From Bhargavaea cecembensis DSE10 (GTDB lineage: Bacteria > Bacillota > Bacilli > Bacillales_A > Planococcaceae): a stretch of 64,000 nt of DNA. The stretch covers positions 186,001 to 250,000 of the forward strand of contig NZ_AOFT01000002.1 of the NCBI RefSeq assembly GCF_000348905.1, read 5' to 3'. Made by a program: the position numbers and the translations under genes. The notes under the pieces are model-generated. The model did no database searches. It saw only the letters and a list, made by a program, of their open reading frames with translations, and had not been told where the DNA came from. Positions within the stretch are counted from its first letter, which is position 1, and each line of letters begins with the position of its first letter. Of this stretch, positions 18,201 to 28,936 are shown piece by piece.

Positions 18201-19588
18201 GGGTCGGAAAAGCTTTCGAATGTATCAATGATCTCTCCGCCCTTCACCTTTACCGCGGCAAGCTCGATGATCTTATCGTAGACCGCAGACAGACCGGTCG
18301 TCTCCACGTCGAAGACAATGAATTCCGCATCTTCCAGATCCCTGACGACCTCATCATAGGCAATCGGGATTCCGTCATCGACCAGATTCGCCTCGAGCCC
18401 GAAGATCACCTTGATGCCATGTTTCTTCCCGGCCGTGTAGGCATCCGGAAAAGCCTGCACATTTGAATGGTCCGTAATCGCAATCGCGGGATGGCCCCAT
18501 TTGGCAGCCTGTGCGACAAGCTCTCCCGCAGGCACAACAGCGTCCATCTGGCTCATGTTGGAATGGGCGTGGAGCTCAATGCGCTTGCGGCCTTCCGGAG
18601 CTTCATCTTTTCTCACTCTCGGGGCGATTTCCATGATGTCATTCGCCATCATGACGAGGTCGCGTATAAAGGTATCATTCTGGATCGACCCTCTTGCGCG
18701 GACCCAGGCCCCTTTCTTCAGGGCCGTCATCATTTCGGCGTCTTCCTTATCGCGGGAGAACATCTTCACGAGAATGGAGTCCGTATAATCGGTCACTTTC
18801 ACCGTCAGAAGAGAACGGCCGCTCCGGAGCTCACGGACTTCCACATCGAAGACAACGCCTTCGATCGTGATTTTCCGTTCTTCGTCCTGGATCAGGCGGA
18901 TGCCCGTGATCGGCTCATCCGGCTTGATCGGCAAGCCGATTGAAAACGGCCCCTCCGGACCGGAGGATTCCTTTTTCTCCTTCTCCCGCTTTTTCATGTC
19001 CTCCAGCGCGCGGTTGGCGAGGGCTTCTTCTTCAATCCTGCGCTGCTCGAAGAAGGCACGCCGTGCTTCTTCTTCACCGTTATCTTCTTCTCCTAGAACA
19101 AAATCGACAGACAGCCCGGTAAAACCGAACGAATCATAGGATTCCGAGATCAAAGTGCCGTATTTGCCCTTCATTGTCTGGAGCTCGAGCTCATTGCCGC
19201 ATTTCAGCATGAGCGTCTGGCCGTTCCATGCCGGGAGCTGCGACGCTAGCCGCTCCCGCACGGGCGGGGACATGTCCGCGATCTCTCCGACCGCAAGCTC
19301 GTAGTAGTCGCGTATCCTCTGTTCGTCAAATGCCGGATTTTTGGCACGGATATTCAGCAAAACACGTGCAATCGGGGAAAACGTGGCATCGATCCGCTTT
19401 CTGAACTCCCTGAAGATCGCAGCCGGCAGGATCGAAGGCACGGTCACCCGGAACCGCCAGACGCGCGATTTCGTATGTACATCAAGCCGTTCAAGGGAGG
19501 CACCTTCAAAGTGGCGGGCCACCGCATCCTCCGTCATGCCGATGTGCTGGAGCAGAATATTGAAGCGCATTTTCGGGTCTTGTTCCAC
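15269..19588 (-). CDS. polC: DNA polymerase III alpha subunit, PolC type
   Basis: PolC is the main replicative polymerase of low-GC Gram-positive bacteria. The 1439 residues match B. subtilis PolC (1437). In order there are an N-terminal domain, an OB fold (~235-320), a PHP domain interrupted by the 3'-5' exonuclease (FDVETTG near residue 425), and a Cys4 zinc site (CPSC and CDTC). The palm follows with the catalytic DIDLNF segment, then the fingers and a C-terminal HhH region ([15 protein letters not shown]). The start is GTG with GGAGG 8 bases upstream. Confidence 0.98.
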   Translation of the reverse strand: MEQDPKMRFNILLQHIGMTEDAVARHFEGASLERLDVHTKSRVWRFRVTVPSILPAAIFREFRKRIDATFSPIARVLLNIRAKNPAFDEQRIRDYYELAVGEIADMSPPVRERLASQLPAWNGQTLMLKCGNELELQTMKGKYGTLISESYDSFGFTGLSVDFVLGEEDNGEEEARRAFFEQRRIEEEALANRALEDMKKREKEKKESSGPEGPFSIGLPIKPDEPITGIRLIQDEERKITIEGVVFDVEVRELRSGRSLLTVKVTDYTDSILVKMFSRDKEDAEMMTALKKGAWVRARGSIQNDTFIRDLVMMANDIMEIAPRVRKDEAPEGRKRIELHAHSNMSQMDAVVPAGELVAQAAKWGHPAIAITDHSNVQAFPDAYTAGKKHGIKVIFGLEANLVDDGIPIAYDEVVRDLEDAEFIVFDVETTGLSAVYDKIIELAAVKVKGGEIIDTFESFSDPGHPLSATTIELTGITDDMVSGAPAIEEVARRFRDFAGDGILVAHNATFDMGFLYEAYKLAGVEEREHPVIDTLELARLLHPELKNHRLNTLCKKFGIELTQHHRAIYDCEATGHLLIHLLKEAEQDYGIRRHDEFNLHIGGGDSYKRARPSHCTILVKDAVGLKNLFKLVSHSHTETFYRVPRIPRSVLQRHREGLLIGSGCDKGEVFEGLMQKPLDEVEQIAKFYDYLEVHPKPVYQHLIELELVRDEWNLEDIIRKMMKLGKKTGIPVVATGNVHYIDEHQAAYRKILVGSQGGANPLNRHSLPDVHFRTTDEMLKEFEFLGEEKAEQIVIDNPQKIADLIGDVQVIRDELYTPVIEGADDEVRNLTYTMAHSIYGEELPEIVTGRIEKELTSIIGHGFGVIYLISHKLVKKSLDDGYLVGSRGSVGSSFVATMMEITEVNPLPPHYVCPSCKKSEFITDGSIGSGFDLPRKDCDTCGVEMTKDGHDIPFETFLGFKGDKVPDIDLNFSGEYQPRAHNYTKELFGEDYVYRAGTIGTVAEKTAYGYVRGYMNDNGLTMRNAEIDRLVQGCSGVKRNTGQHPGGIIVVPDTMDIYDFSPVQFPADDQEASWKTTHFDFHSIHDNLLKLDILGHDDPTVIRMLQDLSGLDPKEIPVDDPEVMKIFSSPESLGVTEEQIRCKTGTLGIPEFGTRFVRQMLEDTRPSTFSELVQISGLSHGTDVWLGNAQELIHNKTCVLSEVIGCRDDIMVYLMHKGLEPSLAFKIMEFVRKGRGLTPEFEAEMKKNGVPDWYIDSCKKIKYMFPKAHAAAYVLMAVRIAWFKVHKPLFYYAAYFTVRASDFDLIAMNKGSATIKARIDEIEAKGLEASPKEKSLLTVLELALEMCERGYKFGKVDLYKSKATEFVIEGDSLIPPFNAVPGLGNNVARAIVEAREDGEFLSKEDLQQRGRVSRAIIDYLDELGCLDGMPEANQLSLF

Positions 19589-19616
19589 AGAATATTCCTC
19601 CTTTCCGCCAGAACCG

Positions 19617-19654
19617 AAAAAAGAAGGGAAAAGCCCGAGGGCTTTCCCGTTCTT
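19617..19654 (-). terminator. Terminator after proS
   Basis: On the minus strand GAACGGGAAAGCCC pairs with GGGCTTTTCCCTTC and is followed by TTTTTT, between proS and polC. Confidence 0.85.
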
Positions 19655-19672
19655 CCGGTTCCGTCTTGTTTA

Positions 19673-21373
19673 TCAGCCGAAGAACGAACGGAGCTTGTCC
19701 GTGAGCTCTTCTTTTTTCCACTCCGCTGTTTCACCGGTTGCGCGGAATTTCACTTCCACGATTCCCTCGGCGGCCTTTTTGCCGACCGTCAGGCGAATTG
19801 GGAGGCCGATCAGATCCGCATCCGCAAATTTGACCCCCGGACGCTCCGGACGGTCATCGAACAGCACGTTGTATCGGTACGAGGACAGAAGGCCATACAT
19901 CTCTTCAGCCAGTTCCCGCTGGTCATCATCCTTCATGTTCACAGGGATCAGATGGATATCGGCAGGCGCAAGGTCCTTCGGCCACTTCAGGCCATCGTCA
20001 TCATTAAACTGTTCCGCCATCGCGGACATAAGGCGTGATACGCCAATACCGTAGCATCCCATGATGTACGGCTGCTGGCGCCCGTTGTTATCGAGGAAGT
20101 TCCCTTCCATCGGTTCCGAATAGGTCGTGCCCAGCTTGAAGATGTGCCCTACCTCGATTCCCTTGGCGAACCGGATGGTCCCGTTTCCGTCAGGAGACGG
20201 GTCACCCTCCTTGATGAACCGGAGGTCTTCGTAGGAATCCACGGAAAAGTCCCGCTCAGGATTCACGTTGCGGTAATGGCGGCCGTCTTCATTGGCGCCC
20301 GTCACTGCGTTGCGCATGTTGCGCACGGCATGGTCCGCGATTACCTTCAGGCCTGTAGGCAGTTTGACCGGGCCAAGGGAACCGATCTCCGTTCCGGTTG
20401 CATCCTTGACCTGTTCCGGTGTGGCCATCTCGACAATTGACGCATCGAGTGCGTGTTTTACCTTGATATCGTTGATTTCATGATCACCGCGGGAAAGGAC
20501 GACGACCGGTTCATCATCGACGATGAACACGAGTGTCTTGATGCAGTCTTCCGGACGGACGTCCAGGAAAGCCGCCACATCCTCGATGGTCTTCACATCT
20601 GGCGTGTCGACCTTCTCCACCGTGAGTTCTTCGCCTTCGGGTTCCGGATAAGCGACATTGACTTCCGCCATTTCGATGTTTGCTGCAAAATCGGAAGAAT
20701 CGCTGTAGGCAATCGTATCCTCGCCGACCTCGGACAGCACCATGAACTCATGCGTATCCTTTCCGCCGATTGCGCCGGAATCAGCGATGACCGCACGGAA
20801 GTTCAGTCCCAGCCGGGTGAAGATGTTCGTGTAGGCCTGCTTCATGTCCTCATAGGTGGCATCCAGGCTTTCCTTGGTATCATGGAAGGAATAGGCGTCC
20901 TTCATGATAAACTCCCGGCCGCGCAAAAGTCCGAAGCGCGGGCGCTTCTCGTCGCGGAATTTTGTCTGGATCTGGTAGAGGGTGAGCGGCAGTTTTTTAT
21001 AGGATTTGATTTCGTCGCGAAGGAGTGATGTAATCACTTCTTCATGTGTCGGGCCAAGTGCGAACTCACGGCCATGGCGGTCATTGAGTCTCATCAGCTC
21101 GGGGCCGTAGGTGTACCAGCGGCCCGTTTCCTGCCAGAGTTCCGCCTGCTGGAGGGATGGCATCAGTACTTCGGAACCGCCGATCGCATCCATCTCCTCA
21201 CGGATGATCGACTCGATCTTCGTGAGCATTTTCTTGGCCAGCGGCAGGTAGGAGTAGACCCCGCTCGTATTCTGCCTGATATATCCTGCACGGAGCAGGA
21301 GCTGATGGGACTTGAGATCCGCATCAGACGGCGTTTCGCGCAATGTTGGAATAAACGTTTTGCTTTGTCTCAT
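19673..21373 (-). CDS. proS: Prolyl-tRNA synthetase
   Basis: This is a bacterial-type class II prolyl-tRNA synthetase with the YbaK-like editing domain inserted between motifs 2 and 3 (about residues 230-380). The start at 21373 gives [18 protein letters not shown] and 566 residues; GGGGTG lies 8 bases upstream. Motif 2 includes the [21 protein letters not shown] region; motif 3 includes [13 protein letters not shown]. The gene follows rasP with 33 bp between them and no room for a T-box leader. Confidence 0.97.
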   Translation of the reverse strand: MRQSKTFIPTLRETPSDADLKSHQLLLRAGYIRQNTSGVYSYLPLAKKMLTKIESIIREEMDAIGGSEVLMPSLQQAELWQETGRWYTYGPELMRLNDRHGREFALGPTHEEVITSLLRDEIKSYKKLPLTLYQIQTKFRDEKRPRFGLLRGREFIMKDAYSFHDTKESLDATYEDMKQAYTNIFTRLGLNFRAVIADSGAIGGKDTHEFMVLSEVGEDTIAYSDSSDFAANIEMAEVNVAYPEPEGEELTVEKVDTPDVKTIEDVAAFLDVRPEDCIKTLVFIVDDEPVVVLSRGDHEINDIKVKHALDASIVEMATPEQVKDATGTEIGSLGPVKLPTGLKVIADHAVRNMRNAVTGANEDGRHYRNVNPERDFSVDSYEDLRFIKEGDPSPDGNGTIRFAKGIEVGHIFKLGTTYSEPMEGNFLDNNGRQQPYIMGCYGIGVSRLMSAMAEQFNDDDGLKWPKDLAPADIHLIPVNMKDDDQRELAEEMYGLLSSYRYNVLFDDRPERPGVKFADADLIGLPIRLTVGKKAAEGIVEVKFRATGETAEWKKEELTDKLRSFFG

Positions 21374-21406
21374 CGGTATAGCACCCCGGATATTCAATAT
21401 TATGGA

Positions 21407-22666
21407 TCAGAAGAAAAATCTCTGGATATCGTTCCAGGTGACGACGATCATCAGGACCATGAGCAGCATGATGCCGACAAAATGGACCATGCCCTCTTTC
21501 TGCTTGTCGATCGGCCGGCCCCTGAGCGCCTCAAAGCCGAAGAACAGGAGCCTTCCCCCGTCCAGTGCCGGGAGCGGAAGCAGGTTCATTATGCCGAGGT
21601 TGATCGACAGCACGGCGGCCCAGTTCATCAGATTGAAGACTCCCGCCTGTGCAACCGCACCCGTCGCCTGATAGATGCCGACCGGTCCCGAAAGCGCCTC
21701 GATCGTGAACTGGCCGGTCACCAGCATGCCGAGCAGCTGGAAGATCCGCTTGAACCAGAACCATGTCTGTTCAGCGCCATACGCAACCGTGCCGAGTACA
21801 TTTTTCTCATACTGCGGTTCATACAGGACCCCGATCTGGCCGATTGTCTGGCCTTCGACATCAATGGAAGCAGGCGTGACATTGACCTCTTCCACAGAAC
21901 CGCCGCGCTCCAGTCCGATCGTCAGCTCCTCACCCGGGCTGTCCTGGATGATGGCCGAGAAGGCATTCCAGGAACCGACTTCGCGACCGTTGACGGAAAC
22001 GATCCTGTCCCCTTTCTCGATGCCTGCGGAGATGGCCGGGCCATCATCGGTCACATCCGCAATGACCGGGTCATCCTTTGGAATCCCCTGGACCAGTCCG
22101 AGGATAACAAAGATGAAAAACGCAAGGATGAAGTTGAAGAGCGGGCCCGCAATGATGGTTGCCGCACGGGCTCCTAGAGACTTCGACTCGAATTGCCGGT
22201 CATGCGGCGCGATCAGTGTTTCAGTTCCTTTTTCGGAGATGATCGCCTTTCGGGAGACCGGGTAGCGGACCCTCCGCTCTTCTTCGTCATATCCGTCAAT
22301 ATATAATTCCTTTTCGAGATCTGCCTGTTCGACTTCCATATAGAGCATGTCCGGTGTCCGGTCATTCTGGTTCAGGACAATGCGCTCGGCACGGCCGTCC
22401 CTGTCCAGCAGGAGACCGATCCGGTGTCCGGGCTGAAGTTCGACTTTGTCAAAGTCCTCTCCCGCCATCCGGACATAGCCCCCAAGCGGCAGCAGCCGGA
22501 TCGTGTAGAGCGTCTCCCCTTTATTGATGCCGAGCAGTTTCGGCCCGAACCCGATGGCAAATTCCCTGACCATGATGCCGGACCGCTTGGCAAGAAGGAA
22601 GTGGCCCAGCTCATGGAAGAAGACGAGCGAACCGAAAACGACAATAAATGCAAGGATTGTCTGCAT
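21407..22666 (-). CDS. rasP: Site-2 intramembrane protease RasP/RseP
   Basis: This membrane zinc metalloprotease of family M50 cleaves transmembrane anti-sigma factors and signal-peptide remnants. The HELGH zinc motif is at residues 18-22 in the first transmembrane segment, the PDZ domain near residues 190-270, and the third ligand in NLLPLPALDGGRL in the third helix. Starting at the ATG at 22666 gives 419 residues (420 in B. subtilis); the upstream GTG is in the ribosome binding site. It lies between dxr and proS, as is usual. Confidence 0.95.
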   Translation of the reverse strand: MQTILAFIVVFGSLVFFHELGHFLLAKRSGIMVREFAIGFGPKLLGINKGETLYTIRLLPLGGYVRMAGEDFDKVELQPGHRIGLLLDRDGRAERIVLNQNDRTPDMLYMEVEQADLEKELYIDGYDEEERRVRYPVSRKAIISEKGTETLIAPHDRQFESKSLGARAATIIAGPLFNFILAFFIFVILGLVQGIPKDDPVIADVTDDGPAISAGIEKGDRIVSVNGREVGSWNAFSAIIQDSPGEELTIGLERGGSVEEVNVTPASIDVEGQTIGQIGVLYEPQYEKNVLGTVAYGAEQTWFWFKRIFQLLGMLVTGQFTIEALSGPVGIYQATGAVAQAGVFNLMNWAAVLSINLGIMNLLPLPALDGGRLLFFGFEALRGRPIDKQKEGMVHFVGIMLLMVLMIVVTWNDIQRFFF

Positions 22667-22710
22667 GTGCACCCACCTTCATCCGGCTTTCCGCCGGAAT
22701 TCATATCGTC

Positions 22711-23859
22711 CTATTTTACCATATCGAGGACGGCTTTTCTCGTCTCCGCATCCACGGCAAGCACGGTCTCAAGGTCCGGCTCCGCGATCAGGTCATGCCG
22801 TCCGAGTGCCTGTTCAACCAGCGGCTCAATCTCGGTGAAGGTGATGCGGCCTTCCATGAAGAGGGCGACCGCCACTTCGTTCGCCGCATTCATGACGGTC
22901 GTCGCCGTTCCTCCGGCCCTGCCGGATTCAAAGGCGATCCGCAGTGCCGGAAAACGGTCAAGGTCGACTTCCTCAAAGTGAAGCAGACCGATTTTGGCCA
23001 GATCCAGTCTTTCGGTTCCCTTTCTCGGAAGCCTGTCCGGATAAGTGAGTGCGTACTGGATCGGCACCCTCATATCCGGTGAGCCAAGCTGTGCAATCAC
23101 GCTCGTATCCTCGAACTCGACCATGGAGTGGATGATGCTCTCCCTATGGAGGAGGACATCGATCCGGTCATAGGGCATGCCGAACAGATGATGCGCTTCG
23201 ATCACTTCGAGCCCCTTGTTCATCATGGTGGCGGAGTCGATCGTCAGCTTGCTTCCCATCGACCAGTTCGGGTGGGCCAGCGCTTCCGCGACGGTCACGC
23301 CTTCCAGCTCGTCACGGGACTTGTCCCGGAAGCTGCCGCCCGATGCTGTCAGAATCAGGCGGTCCACCCGTTTCGGATCCTCGCCGTTCAGTGCCTGGAA
23401 CAGGGCCGAGTGCTCGCTGTCAACCGGCAGTAGCCGCACGCCATGCTTTTCCGCTTCCGAAGTGACAATTGAACCGGCAGCAACCAGTGTTTCCTTGTTC
23501 GCAATGGCAATGTCCCGGCCGCTCCGGATCGCTTCAAGCGTCGGCTCGAGACCGACGCTGCCGATCACCGCCCCGACAACGATGTCCGCTTCGGTACCGG
23601 CAGATGCCTCGAGAAGGCCTTCCCTGCCCGAACCAAACCGGATTCCGGGAAATTCCGCCCTCAGTTTTTCGGCATCCGCTTCATCTGAAACCGCTACAAA
23701 CTGCGGTTTTATCCGGGCCAAAATCTCCCGCAGCTTTGGCAGGTTTCTTCCGGCTGCAAGGGCTGTGATTTCAAAGCGCCCCGGATCCGCCAGGACGATG
23801 TCGACAGTCTGTGTCCCGATGGAACCGGTGGCGCCCAATAAACTGATTTTCTTAACCAT
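22711..23859 (-). CDS. dxr: 1-deoxy-D-xylulose-5-phosphate reductoisomerase
   Basis: Dxr makes 2-C-methyl-erythritol 4-phosphate, the second step of the MEP isoprenoid pathway, and so feeds UppS upstream in the operon. The NADPH motif GATGSIG is at residues 9-15. The metal/substrate segment ([20 protein letters not shown]) and the flexible loop region ([23 protein letters not shown]) are intact. Its 382 residues match the family. Confidence 0.97.
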   Translation of the reverse strand: MVKKISLLGATGSIGTQTVDIVLADPGRFEITALAAGRNLPKLREILARIKPQFVAVSDEADAEKLRAEFPGIRFGSGREGLLEASAGTEADIVVGAVIGSVGLEPTLEAIRSGRDIAIANKETLVAAGSIVTSEAEKHGVRLLPVDSEHSALFQALNGEDPKRVDRLILTASGGSFRDKSRDELEGVTVAEALAHPNWSMGSKLTIDSATMMNKGLEVIEAHHLFGMPYDRIDVLLHRESIIHSMVEFEDTSVIAQLGSPDMRVPIQYALTYPDRLPRKGTERLDLAKIGLLHFEEVDLDRFPALRIAFESGRAGGTATTVMNAANEVAVALFMEGRITFTEIEPLVEQALGRHDLIAEPDLETVLAVDAETRKAVLDMVK

Positions 23860-23880
23860 GATATGCTACTTCCTTTCCGT

Positions 23881-24675
23881 TCATCCGACAAAGTGAAGGA
23901 GGTTCAGTACCGGCAGCACAAAAAGCAGGCTGTCGAACCGGTCGAGGATCCCGCCGTGTCCGGGCAGGATGTTCCCCGAATCCTTCACGCCGTAGTGCCG
24001 TTTAAGCGCCGATTCCACGAGGTCGCCGATCTGCCCGGTCACCGAAGCGACGATTGTCACAACGATGAGGAACAGATAGGAGTCGGTCACCGGCATGAAC
24101 AGCTGGAACAGGCATGCTGCAATTACCGCAGCCGCAATGCCGCCGACAAATCCCTCCACGGTCTTGTTCGGGGAGATTTCTGGCCAGAGTTTGCGCTTGC
24201 CGAAGCTTCGGCCAGTGAAATAAGCACCCGTGTCTGTCAGCCAGACGACGATGAGCGCATAGATGATGTATTCGATCCCCGCGTCACGCGTGACGATCAG
24301 GTAGTAGAAGCCGATTCCCAGATAAAGCATGGCGAGCACCGTAAAAGCCGCATGCTCGAATGTGAACCGGTTTTTCACGACAACGGTATACACCAGGAGC
24401 AGAAGTACGGTCATATAGACCACTTCAATTTTCGTATAACCGGTATACTCTGTAATTACCGCCGCCCATTCCGGTTTCAGCAAAAAGCTGAACAGGGCAA
24501 GCACGGCAAGCAATCCGGGAATGGAGAAGATGGAAATCTTCTTCATCCGGAGCAGTTCGTACATCCCGACCGCCGCAAGCAGGAAGACCGCCAGCGTGAA
24601 CGGCAGCCCCCCGATGATGACGAGCGGGATGAAGAGAAGGGCAGCCACCACGCCCGTGATGATTCGGGTCTTCAA
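23881..24675 (-). CDS. cdsA: Phosphatidate cytidylyltransferase
   Basis: This multi-pass membrane enzyme makes CDP-diacylglycerol for phospholipid synthesis. The 264 residues contain about eight hydrophobic segments. The C-terminal signature region includes GKRKLWPEISPNKTVEGF and the final DSLLFVLP. It overlaps uppS by 4 bp. Confidence 0.95.
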   Translation of the reverse strand: MKTRIITGVVAALLFIPLVIIGGLPFTLAVFLLAAVGMYELLRMKKISIFSIPGLLAVLALFSFLLKPEWAAVITEYTGYTKIEVVYMTVLLLLVYTVVVKNRFTFEHAAFTVLAMLYLGIGFYYLIVTRDAGIEYIIYALIVVWLTDTGAYFTGRSFGKRKLWPEISPNKTVEGFVGGIAAAVIAACLFQLFMPVTDSYLFLIVVTIVASVTGQIGDLVESALKRHYGVKDSGNILPGHGGILDRFDSLLFVLPVLNLLHFVG

Positions 24676-25445
24676 TCCGTGTCCTCCTTGTCAACTCCGC
24701 CGTACCGGCGGTTCCTTGCCTGGTATACAGCGATCGCCTCCTGCAGCCGGCTTTCGTCGAAATCCGGCCAAAGCGTATCAGTAAACCAGAACTCTGTATA
24801 GGCGAGTTGCCACAGCATGAAGTTGCTGAGCCGGACTTCCCCGCTCGTGCGGATCAGCAGGTCGGGCTCGGGCAGTTCCGCGGTCATCAGCGCTCCGGTG
24901 ATCATCGATTCATCGATGTCATCCGCGCTCATCCGGTTTTCAGCCACCGCCTGTGCAATTGAACGGACAGCTTCGGTAATTTCAGCGCGGCTGCCATAGT
25001 TCATTGCGAAATTCAGGATCAGGCCATCGTTGTCCGCCGTCGCTTCCATTGCCCGAGTAATGGCACGCCGGGTATGCGGAGGAAGATGCTCATGATCGCC
25101 GATCATCCTTACACGGACATTGCGTTCCACAAGCTCCGGCAGGTAGGTCCCGAGAAACTCTTCCGGCAGCCTCATCAAAAATTCCACTTCAGGCTTCGGG
25201 CGTTTCCAGTTCTCCGTGGAGAAGGCATAGAGAGTGAGCACTTTTATGCCCAGACGATCCGCTTCCCTGGTGATCTTGCGGACAGTCTTCATTCCTTCAT
25301 GGTGTCCCGCAATTCTCGGAAGCGACCTCTTTTTTGCCCAACGGCCGTTTCCGTCCATGATGATGGCGACGTGCCGCGGAATGATGGCATCATCCGGTTC
25401 CACCTTGGCTCCGCCGCCTTTTTTGCGGATCAATTTATCCAACAT
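24672..25445 (-). CDS. uppS: Isoprenyl transferase (undecaprenyl-PP synthase)
   Basis: UppS elongates farnesyl-PP with isopentenyl-PP to the C55 carrier used in cell-wall synthesis. The ATG at 25445 follows GGAGG and gives 257 residues; the apparent upstream extension is Lys/Arg-rich and unlike the family. The catalytic DGNGRWA starts at residue 31. Further motifs are the FSTENWKRP segment and the RTSGEVRLSNFMLWQLAYTE region near the C-terminus. Confidence 0.96.
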   Translation of the reverse strand: MLDKLIRKKGGGAKVEPDDAIIPRHVAIIMDGNGRWAKKRSLPRIAGHHEGMKTVRKITREADRLGIKVLTLYAFSTENWKRPKPEVEFLMRLPEEFLGTYLPELVERNVRVRMIGDHEHLPPHTRRAITRAMEATADNDGLILNFAMNYGSRAEITEAVRSIAQAVAENRMSADDIDESMITGALMTAELPEPDLLIRTSGEVRLSNFMLWQLAYTEFWFTDTLWPDFDESRLQEAIAVYQARNRRYGGVDKEDTD

Positions 25446-25493
25446 AATCAGATTTCCTCCACTCAACAACAATTCGGAATCCATGCTTTTACT

Positions 25494-25502
25494 ATCATAG
25501 CA
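25494..25502 (-). promoter_or_regulatory. Candidate extended -10 promoter of uppS-cdsA-dxr-rasP-proS
   Basis: TGCTATGAT on the minus strand is an extended -10. The -35 region is T-rich and overlaps the T-tract of the frr terminator, so it is poorly defined. Confidence 0.5.
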
Positions 25503-25516
25503 GTTTTTCCACAAGT

Positions 25517-25546
25517 AAAAAAGGCGTCCTTTTAGTTTAGGACGCC
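25517..25546 (-). terminator. Terminator after frr
   Basis: On the minus strand GGCGTCC and GGACGCC flank a 10-base loop and are followed by six T. Confidence 0.88.
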
Positions 25547-25569
25547 CTTGTGGGGTTTTGGTTCTTTCG

Positions 25570-26127
25570 TTATACTTCCATGATTTCTTCTTCTTTTTCC
25601 TTCGCGACGTCATCGATCTGGCGGATATGATCGTCCGTCATCTTCTGGATGTCATCACTGTAGCCGCGCTGGTCGTCCTCCGTGATTTCGCCGTTTTTCT
25701 CCAGTTTCTTAAGGGAGTCATTGGCATCCCGGCGGATGTTGCGGATGGAGATTTTGCCCTCTTCCGCTTCCTTCTTGACGAGCTTGACGAGTTCTTTCCG
25801 GCGTTCTTCCGTCAGTGCCGGCACCGCAAGACGGATCACATTGCCGTCGTTTGCCGGCGTCAGCCCGAGGTCAGATTTCAGGATTGCCTTTTCAATGTCG
25901 CCGATCACCGATTTGTCGTACGGCTGGATGACGAGAAGGCGCGCTTCCGGAATAGAAATTCCGGCCAATTGGTTTACCGGGGTCGGCGCACCGTAATAGT
26001 CGACCGAGATCCGGTCGAGCAGCGATGCGTTCGCGCGGCCCGCACGGATGGAAGCCAGCTCGCGCCGGAGCGACTGTAAAGACTTGGCCATGCGATCCTT
26101 TGTTTCTTCAATCAGTTTGTTCACCAT
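25570..26127 (-). CDS. frr: Ribosome-recycling factor
   Basis: RRF splits post-termination ribosomes together with EF-G. The 185-residue protein has the standard two-domain sequence, with [33 protein letters not shown] in the first third and [20 protein letters not shown] in the C-terminal helix. Its ATG overlaps the pyrH stop by one base (TAATG) and has GGAGG 8 bases upstream. Confidence 0.97.
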   Translation of the reverse strand: MVNKLIEETKDRMAKSLQSLRRELASIRAGRANASLLDRISVDYYGAPTPVNQLAGISIPEARLLVIQPYDKSVIGDIEKAILKSDLGLTPANDGNVIRLAVPALTEERRKELVKLVKKEAEEGKISIRNIRRDANDSLKKLEKNGEITEDDQRGYSDDIQKMTDDHIRQIDDVAKEKEEEIMEV

Positions 26128-26852
26128 TATGCATTCCTCCTGACAATCGTTCCGATTTCTTCACCGAGGACGGCTTTTTTGATGTTCCCCTGTTCCATGA
26201 TCGAGAATACAATGAGCGGTATGTCGTTGTCCATGCAGAGCGAGGAAGCCGTCGAATCCATCACCTGAAGACCTTCCTTGATGACGTCCAGGTAAGTGAG
26301 GGTCTCATACTTCACCGCGTCAGCATTGGTCTTCGGATCATCGCTATAGACGCCATCCACATTGTTCTTTGCCATCAGGATGACATCCGCCTCGATTTCC
26401 GCTGCGCGGAGAGCGGCTGTCGTGTCCGTCGAGAAGTATGGGTTGCCCGTGCCGGCAGCGAAAATGACGACCCGCTTTTTTTCGAGATGGCGGATGGCGC
26501 GTCTCCTTATGTACGGTTCAGCAACTTGCCGCATTTCGATGGACGTGGCCACCCTTGTCTCGATGCCCAGCTTTTCCAGGGCATCCTGCATCGCAAGAGA
26601 ATTCATGACTGTGGCGAGCATCCCCATGTAGTCGGCTGTAGCCCGGTCCATACCCATTTCGCTTCCGACTTTGCCGCGCCAGATGTTTCCGCCGCCGACG
26701 ACTACGGCGACTTCCACGCCAAGGTCGACAACATCCTTCACCTGTTCGGCGACAGATTTGATGATTGCCGGCGAGAGCCCGAAGCCCTGCTCTCCGGCCA
26801 GTGCCTCCCCGCTTAACTTCAGGACGACTCTTTTATATTTCGGTACGCTCAT
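26127..26852 (-). CDS. pyrH: Uridylate kinase
   Basis: PyrH phosphorylates UMP to UDP; the bacterial enzyme is a GTP-activated, UTP-inhibited hexamer of the amino-acid-kinase fold. The start at 26852 follows GGAGGAG and gives 241 residues beginning [18 protein letters not shown]. The GGGNIWRG and DATA-like [17 protein letters not shown] motifs are present. It is read with tsf upstream and frr downstream. Confidence 0.97.
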   Translation of the reverse strand: MSVPKYKRVVLKLSGEALAGEQGFGLSPAIIKSVAEQVKDVVDLGVEVAVVVGGGNIWRGKVGSEMGMDRATADYMGMLATVMNSLAMQDALEKLGIETRVATSIEMRQVAEPYIRRRAIRHLEKKRVVIFAAGTGNPYFSTDTTAALRAAEIEADVILMAKNNVDGVYSDDPKTNADAVKYETLTYLDVIKEGLQVMDSTASSLCMDNDIPLIVFSIMEQGNIKKAVLGEEIGTIVRRNA

Positions 26853-26884
26853 GAGGTCTCCTCCATCATCTCTGTTTTTTATCG

Positions 26885-26917
26885 AAAAAGAGGGAACACC
26901 TGGTTCGTGTTCCCCTC
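26885..26917 (-). terminator. Terminator after tsf
   Basis: On the minus strand GAGGGGAACAC pairs with GGTGTTCCCTC and is followed by TTTTT. pyrH and frr downstream would depend on read-through or an undetected promoter. Confidence 0.8.
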
Positions 26918-26934
26918 CCAAATTTGGTATTGGA

Positions 26935-27822
26935 TCAGTTGCCTTTGACCTGGTTCATGACTTCATCGGCAAAGTTGTCTTCGCGCTTTTCGATGCCTTC
27001 GCCCACTGCATAGCGGACGAACGACTTCAGCTCGCCGCCGGCCGACTTGACGAAGTCACGGACTTTCTGGTCGGAGTCCTTGACGAACGGCTGGTCGAGG
27101 ACGACAACGTCTTCGAAGAACTTGCCGAGGCGGCCTTCAACCATCTTCGCAACGATGTTTTCCGGCTTGCCTTCGTTGAGTGCCTGTTCCGTGAGGACTT
27201 TGCGCTCGCGCTCGACTTCTTCTTCAGGAACTTCGTCGCGGGAAACGTATTTCGGATTGATCGCAGCGATGTGCATCGCTACGTCTTTAGCCGCTTCTTC
27301 GTTTGTTGTGCCTTCGAGGAGAAGGAGAACGCCGATGCGGCCGCCCATGTGGAGGTAAGCGCCGAATGTGTCGTTGTCTGTCTTCTCGATGATTTCGAAA
27401 CGGCGGAGCGTGATTTTCTCACCGATCTTCGCTACGGCGTTGGAGATGTGGTCCTGTACCGACAGGCCGCTTTCCATTTCGGAAGCAAGTGCTTCTTCAA
27501 GGGATGCAGGCTCTGTTTTAAGAAGATGCGTACCGATTTCGGAAACCAGCTGCTTGAAAGCGTCGTTTTTGGCAACGAAGTCTGTTTCAGCGTTGATTTC
27601 GAAGATGACTGCTTTGTTGCCTTCTGTTTCAACGGAAACCGTACCTTCGGCCGCGATGCGGTCCGCTTTCTTCGCTGCGCTCGCGAGGCCTTTCTCGCGA
27701 AGGAAGTCTACTGCCGCGTCCATGTCGCCGTCAGTTTGCGTGAGAGCCTTTTTGCAGTCCATCATGCCTGCGCCTGTTTTTTCGCGAAGTTCTTTTACCA
27801 TTTGTGCTGTTACTGCTGCCAT
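26935..27822 (-). CDS. tsf: Elongation factor Ts
   Basis: EF-Ts is the nucleotide exchange factor for EF-Tu. The 295 residues begin with the UBA-like domain ([22 protein letters not shown]), and the core contains the Tu-contacting TDFVAKND motif near residue 80. It follows rpsB with a hairpin terminator between the two genes. Confidence 0.98.
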   Translation of the reverse strand: MAAVTAQMVKELREKTGAGMMDCKKALTQTDGDMDAAVDFLREKGLASAAKKADRIAAEGTVSVETEGNKAVIFEINAETDFVAKNDAFKQLVSEIGTHLLKTEPASLEEALASEMESGLSVQDHISNAVAKIGEKITLRRFEIIEKTDNDTFGAYLHMGGRIGVLLLLEGTTNEEAAKDVAMHIAAINPKYVSRDEVPEEEVERERKVLTEQALNEGKPENIVAKMVEGRLGKFFEDVVVLDQPFVKDSDQKVRDFVKSAGGELKSFVRYAVGEGIEKREDNFADEVMNQVKGN

Positions 27823-27856
27823 TTGTCATTCCTCCCGGTCGATTCAAATTGTTTAG

Positions 27857-27892
27857 AAAAGGCGATAAGGACTGGGGAGCCGCTTATCGCCT
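27857..27892 (-). terminator. Hairpin terminator between rpsB and tsf
   Basis: On the minus strand AGGCGATAAG pairs with CTTATCGCCT and is followed by TTTCT. The short T-run suggests partial termination that would set the rpsB:tsf ratio. Confidence 0.65.
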
Positions 27893-27904
27893 GAACATAC
27901 GGTC

Positions 27905-28636
27905 TTACTCTGCTGCGACTTCTTCGCCTTGAGCTTCGACTTCCGTTTCTTCTTCGCCTTGTTTCGATTCGACGAGAGCATCCGCCATCTTGCTTGTCAG
28001 GAGGCGCACCGCGCGGATCGCGTCATCGTTTGCCGGAATGACGTAGTCGATTTCGTCCGGATCGCAGTTTGTGTCGACGATGCCGACGATCGGGATGTTC
28101 AGTTTTTGTGCTTCCGCAACGGCAATGCGCTCTTTGCGCGGGTCGACAACATACATGACATCCGGAAGACCGTTCATGTCACGGATGCCGCCGAGGAACT
28201 TGACGAGGCGTTCGTGTTCTTTCTTGAGCTGGATAACTTCTTTCTTAGGAAGGACTTCGAAAGTGCCTTCTTCTTCCATGCGCTCGATTGCTTTCATGCG
28301 GTCAACGCGCTTCTGGATCGTACCGAAGTTCGTCAGAAGGCCGCCGAGCCAGCGTTGGTTGATGTAGTATTGGCCTGCACGTTCCGCTTCTTCACGGATC
28401 GCGTCCTGAGCCTGTTTTTTCGTTCCGACGAAGAGCACTTTGCCGCCTTCGGCACCAGTCTGGCGCATGAAGTCGTATGCTTCCTCGAGTTTCTTGACCG
28501 TCTTTTGAAGGTCGATGATGTAGATGCCGTTACGCTCCACGAAAATGTATTTCTTCATCTTCGGGTTCCAGCGGCGTGTTTGGTGACCGAAGTGGACACC
28601 TGCTTCAAGAAGCTGTTTCATTGTGATTACTGCCAT
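27905..28636 (-). CDS. rpsB: 30S ribosomal protein S2
   Basis: S2 is a late-binding 30S protein needed for S1-type interactions and initiation. The 243 residues begin [27 protein letters not shown] and contain [12 protein letters not shown], followed by [18 protein letters not shown] and the acidic tail typical of the family. A strong SigA promoter and a ~100-nt leader lie upstream. In B. subtilis the large fla/che operon separates codY from rpsB; here the two are adjacent. Confidence 0.98.
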   Translation of the reverse strand: MAVITMKQLLEAGVHFGHQTRRWNPKMKKYIFVERNGIYIIDLQKTVKKLEEAYDFMRQTGAEGGKVLFVGTKKQAQDAIREEAERAGQYYINQRWLGGLLTNFGTIQKRVDRMKAIERMEEEGTFEVLPKKEVIQLKKEHERLVKFLGGIRDMNGLPDVMYVVDPRKERIAVAEAQKLNIPIVGIVDTNCDPDEIDYVIPANDDAIRAVRLLTSKMADALVESKQGEEETEVEAQGEEVAAE

Positions 28637-28745
28637 TTTTGTTACCTCCGATTGGTTTTTTGGTCCTCCGCATCCATCAACCGGCGGGCAGCCTATTCGG
28701 CACCGGCCCTTCCGTCAGGATACGTGTGTAATCGCACCATTGGTC

Positions 28746-28774
28746 ACTATACCACGTGTTTACCCGTTTTGCAA
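28746..28774 (-). promoter_or_regulatory. SigA promoter of rpsB
   Basis: TTGCAA, 17 bp, TATAGT on the minus strand. A perfect 12-bp palindrome TTTGCATGCAAA lies just upstream at 28785-28796. The remainder of the 300-bp codY-rpsB gap holds the codY terminator and the rpsB leader. Confidence 0.8.
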
Positions 28775-28872
28775 TACAAAACTCTTTGCATGCAAATCCC
28801 GATTCTCCCGTCCCCGGTTAAGGGTTTTTCTACATATTAATTGGCCATGCATCCGGTTTGGCAGGTTCCCGT

Positions 28873-28904
28873 AAAAAAGAACCGGAAGTCATGCTCCCGG
28901 CTCT
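28873..28904 (-). terminator. Terminator after codY
   Basis: On the minus strand AGAGCCGG pairs with CCGGTTCT around an 11-base loop and is followed by TTTTT, about 35 bp past the codY stop. Confidence 0.82.
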
Positions 28905-28936
28905 TGAGGTCCGCCAATGCAAAATGCCAGGCAGGA

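Noticed and set aside
21374-21406. T-box leader for proS
   Set aside because: Only 33 bp separate rasP and proS.
21044-22177. A 377-codon plus-strand open frame over rasP and proS
   Set aside because: Antisense shadow; both minus-strand genes have complete catalytic motifs.
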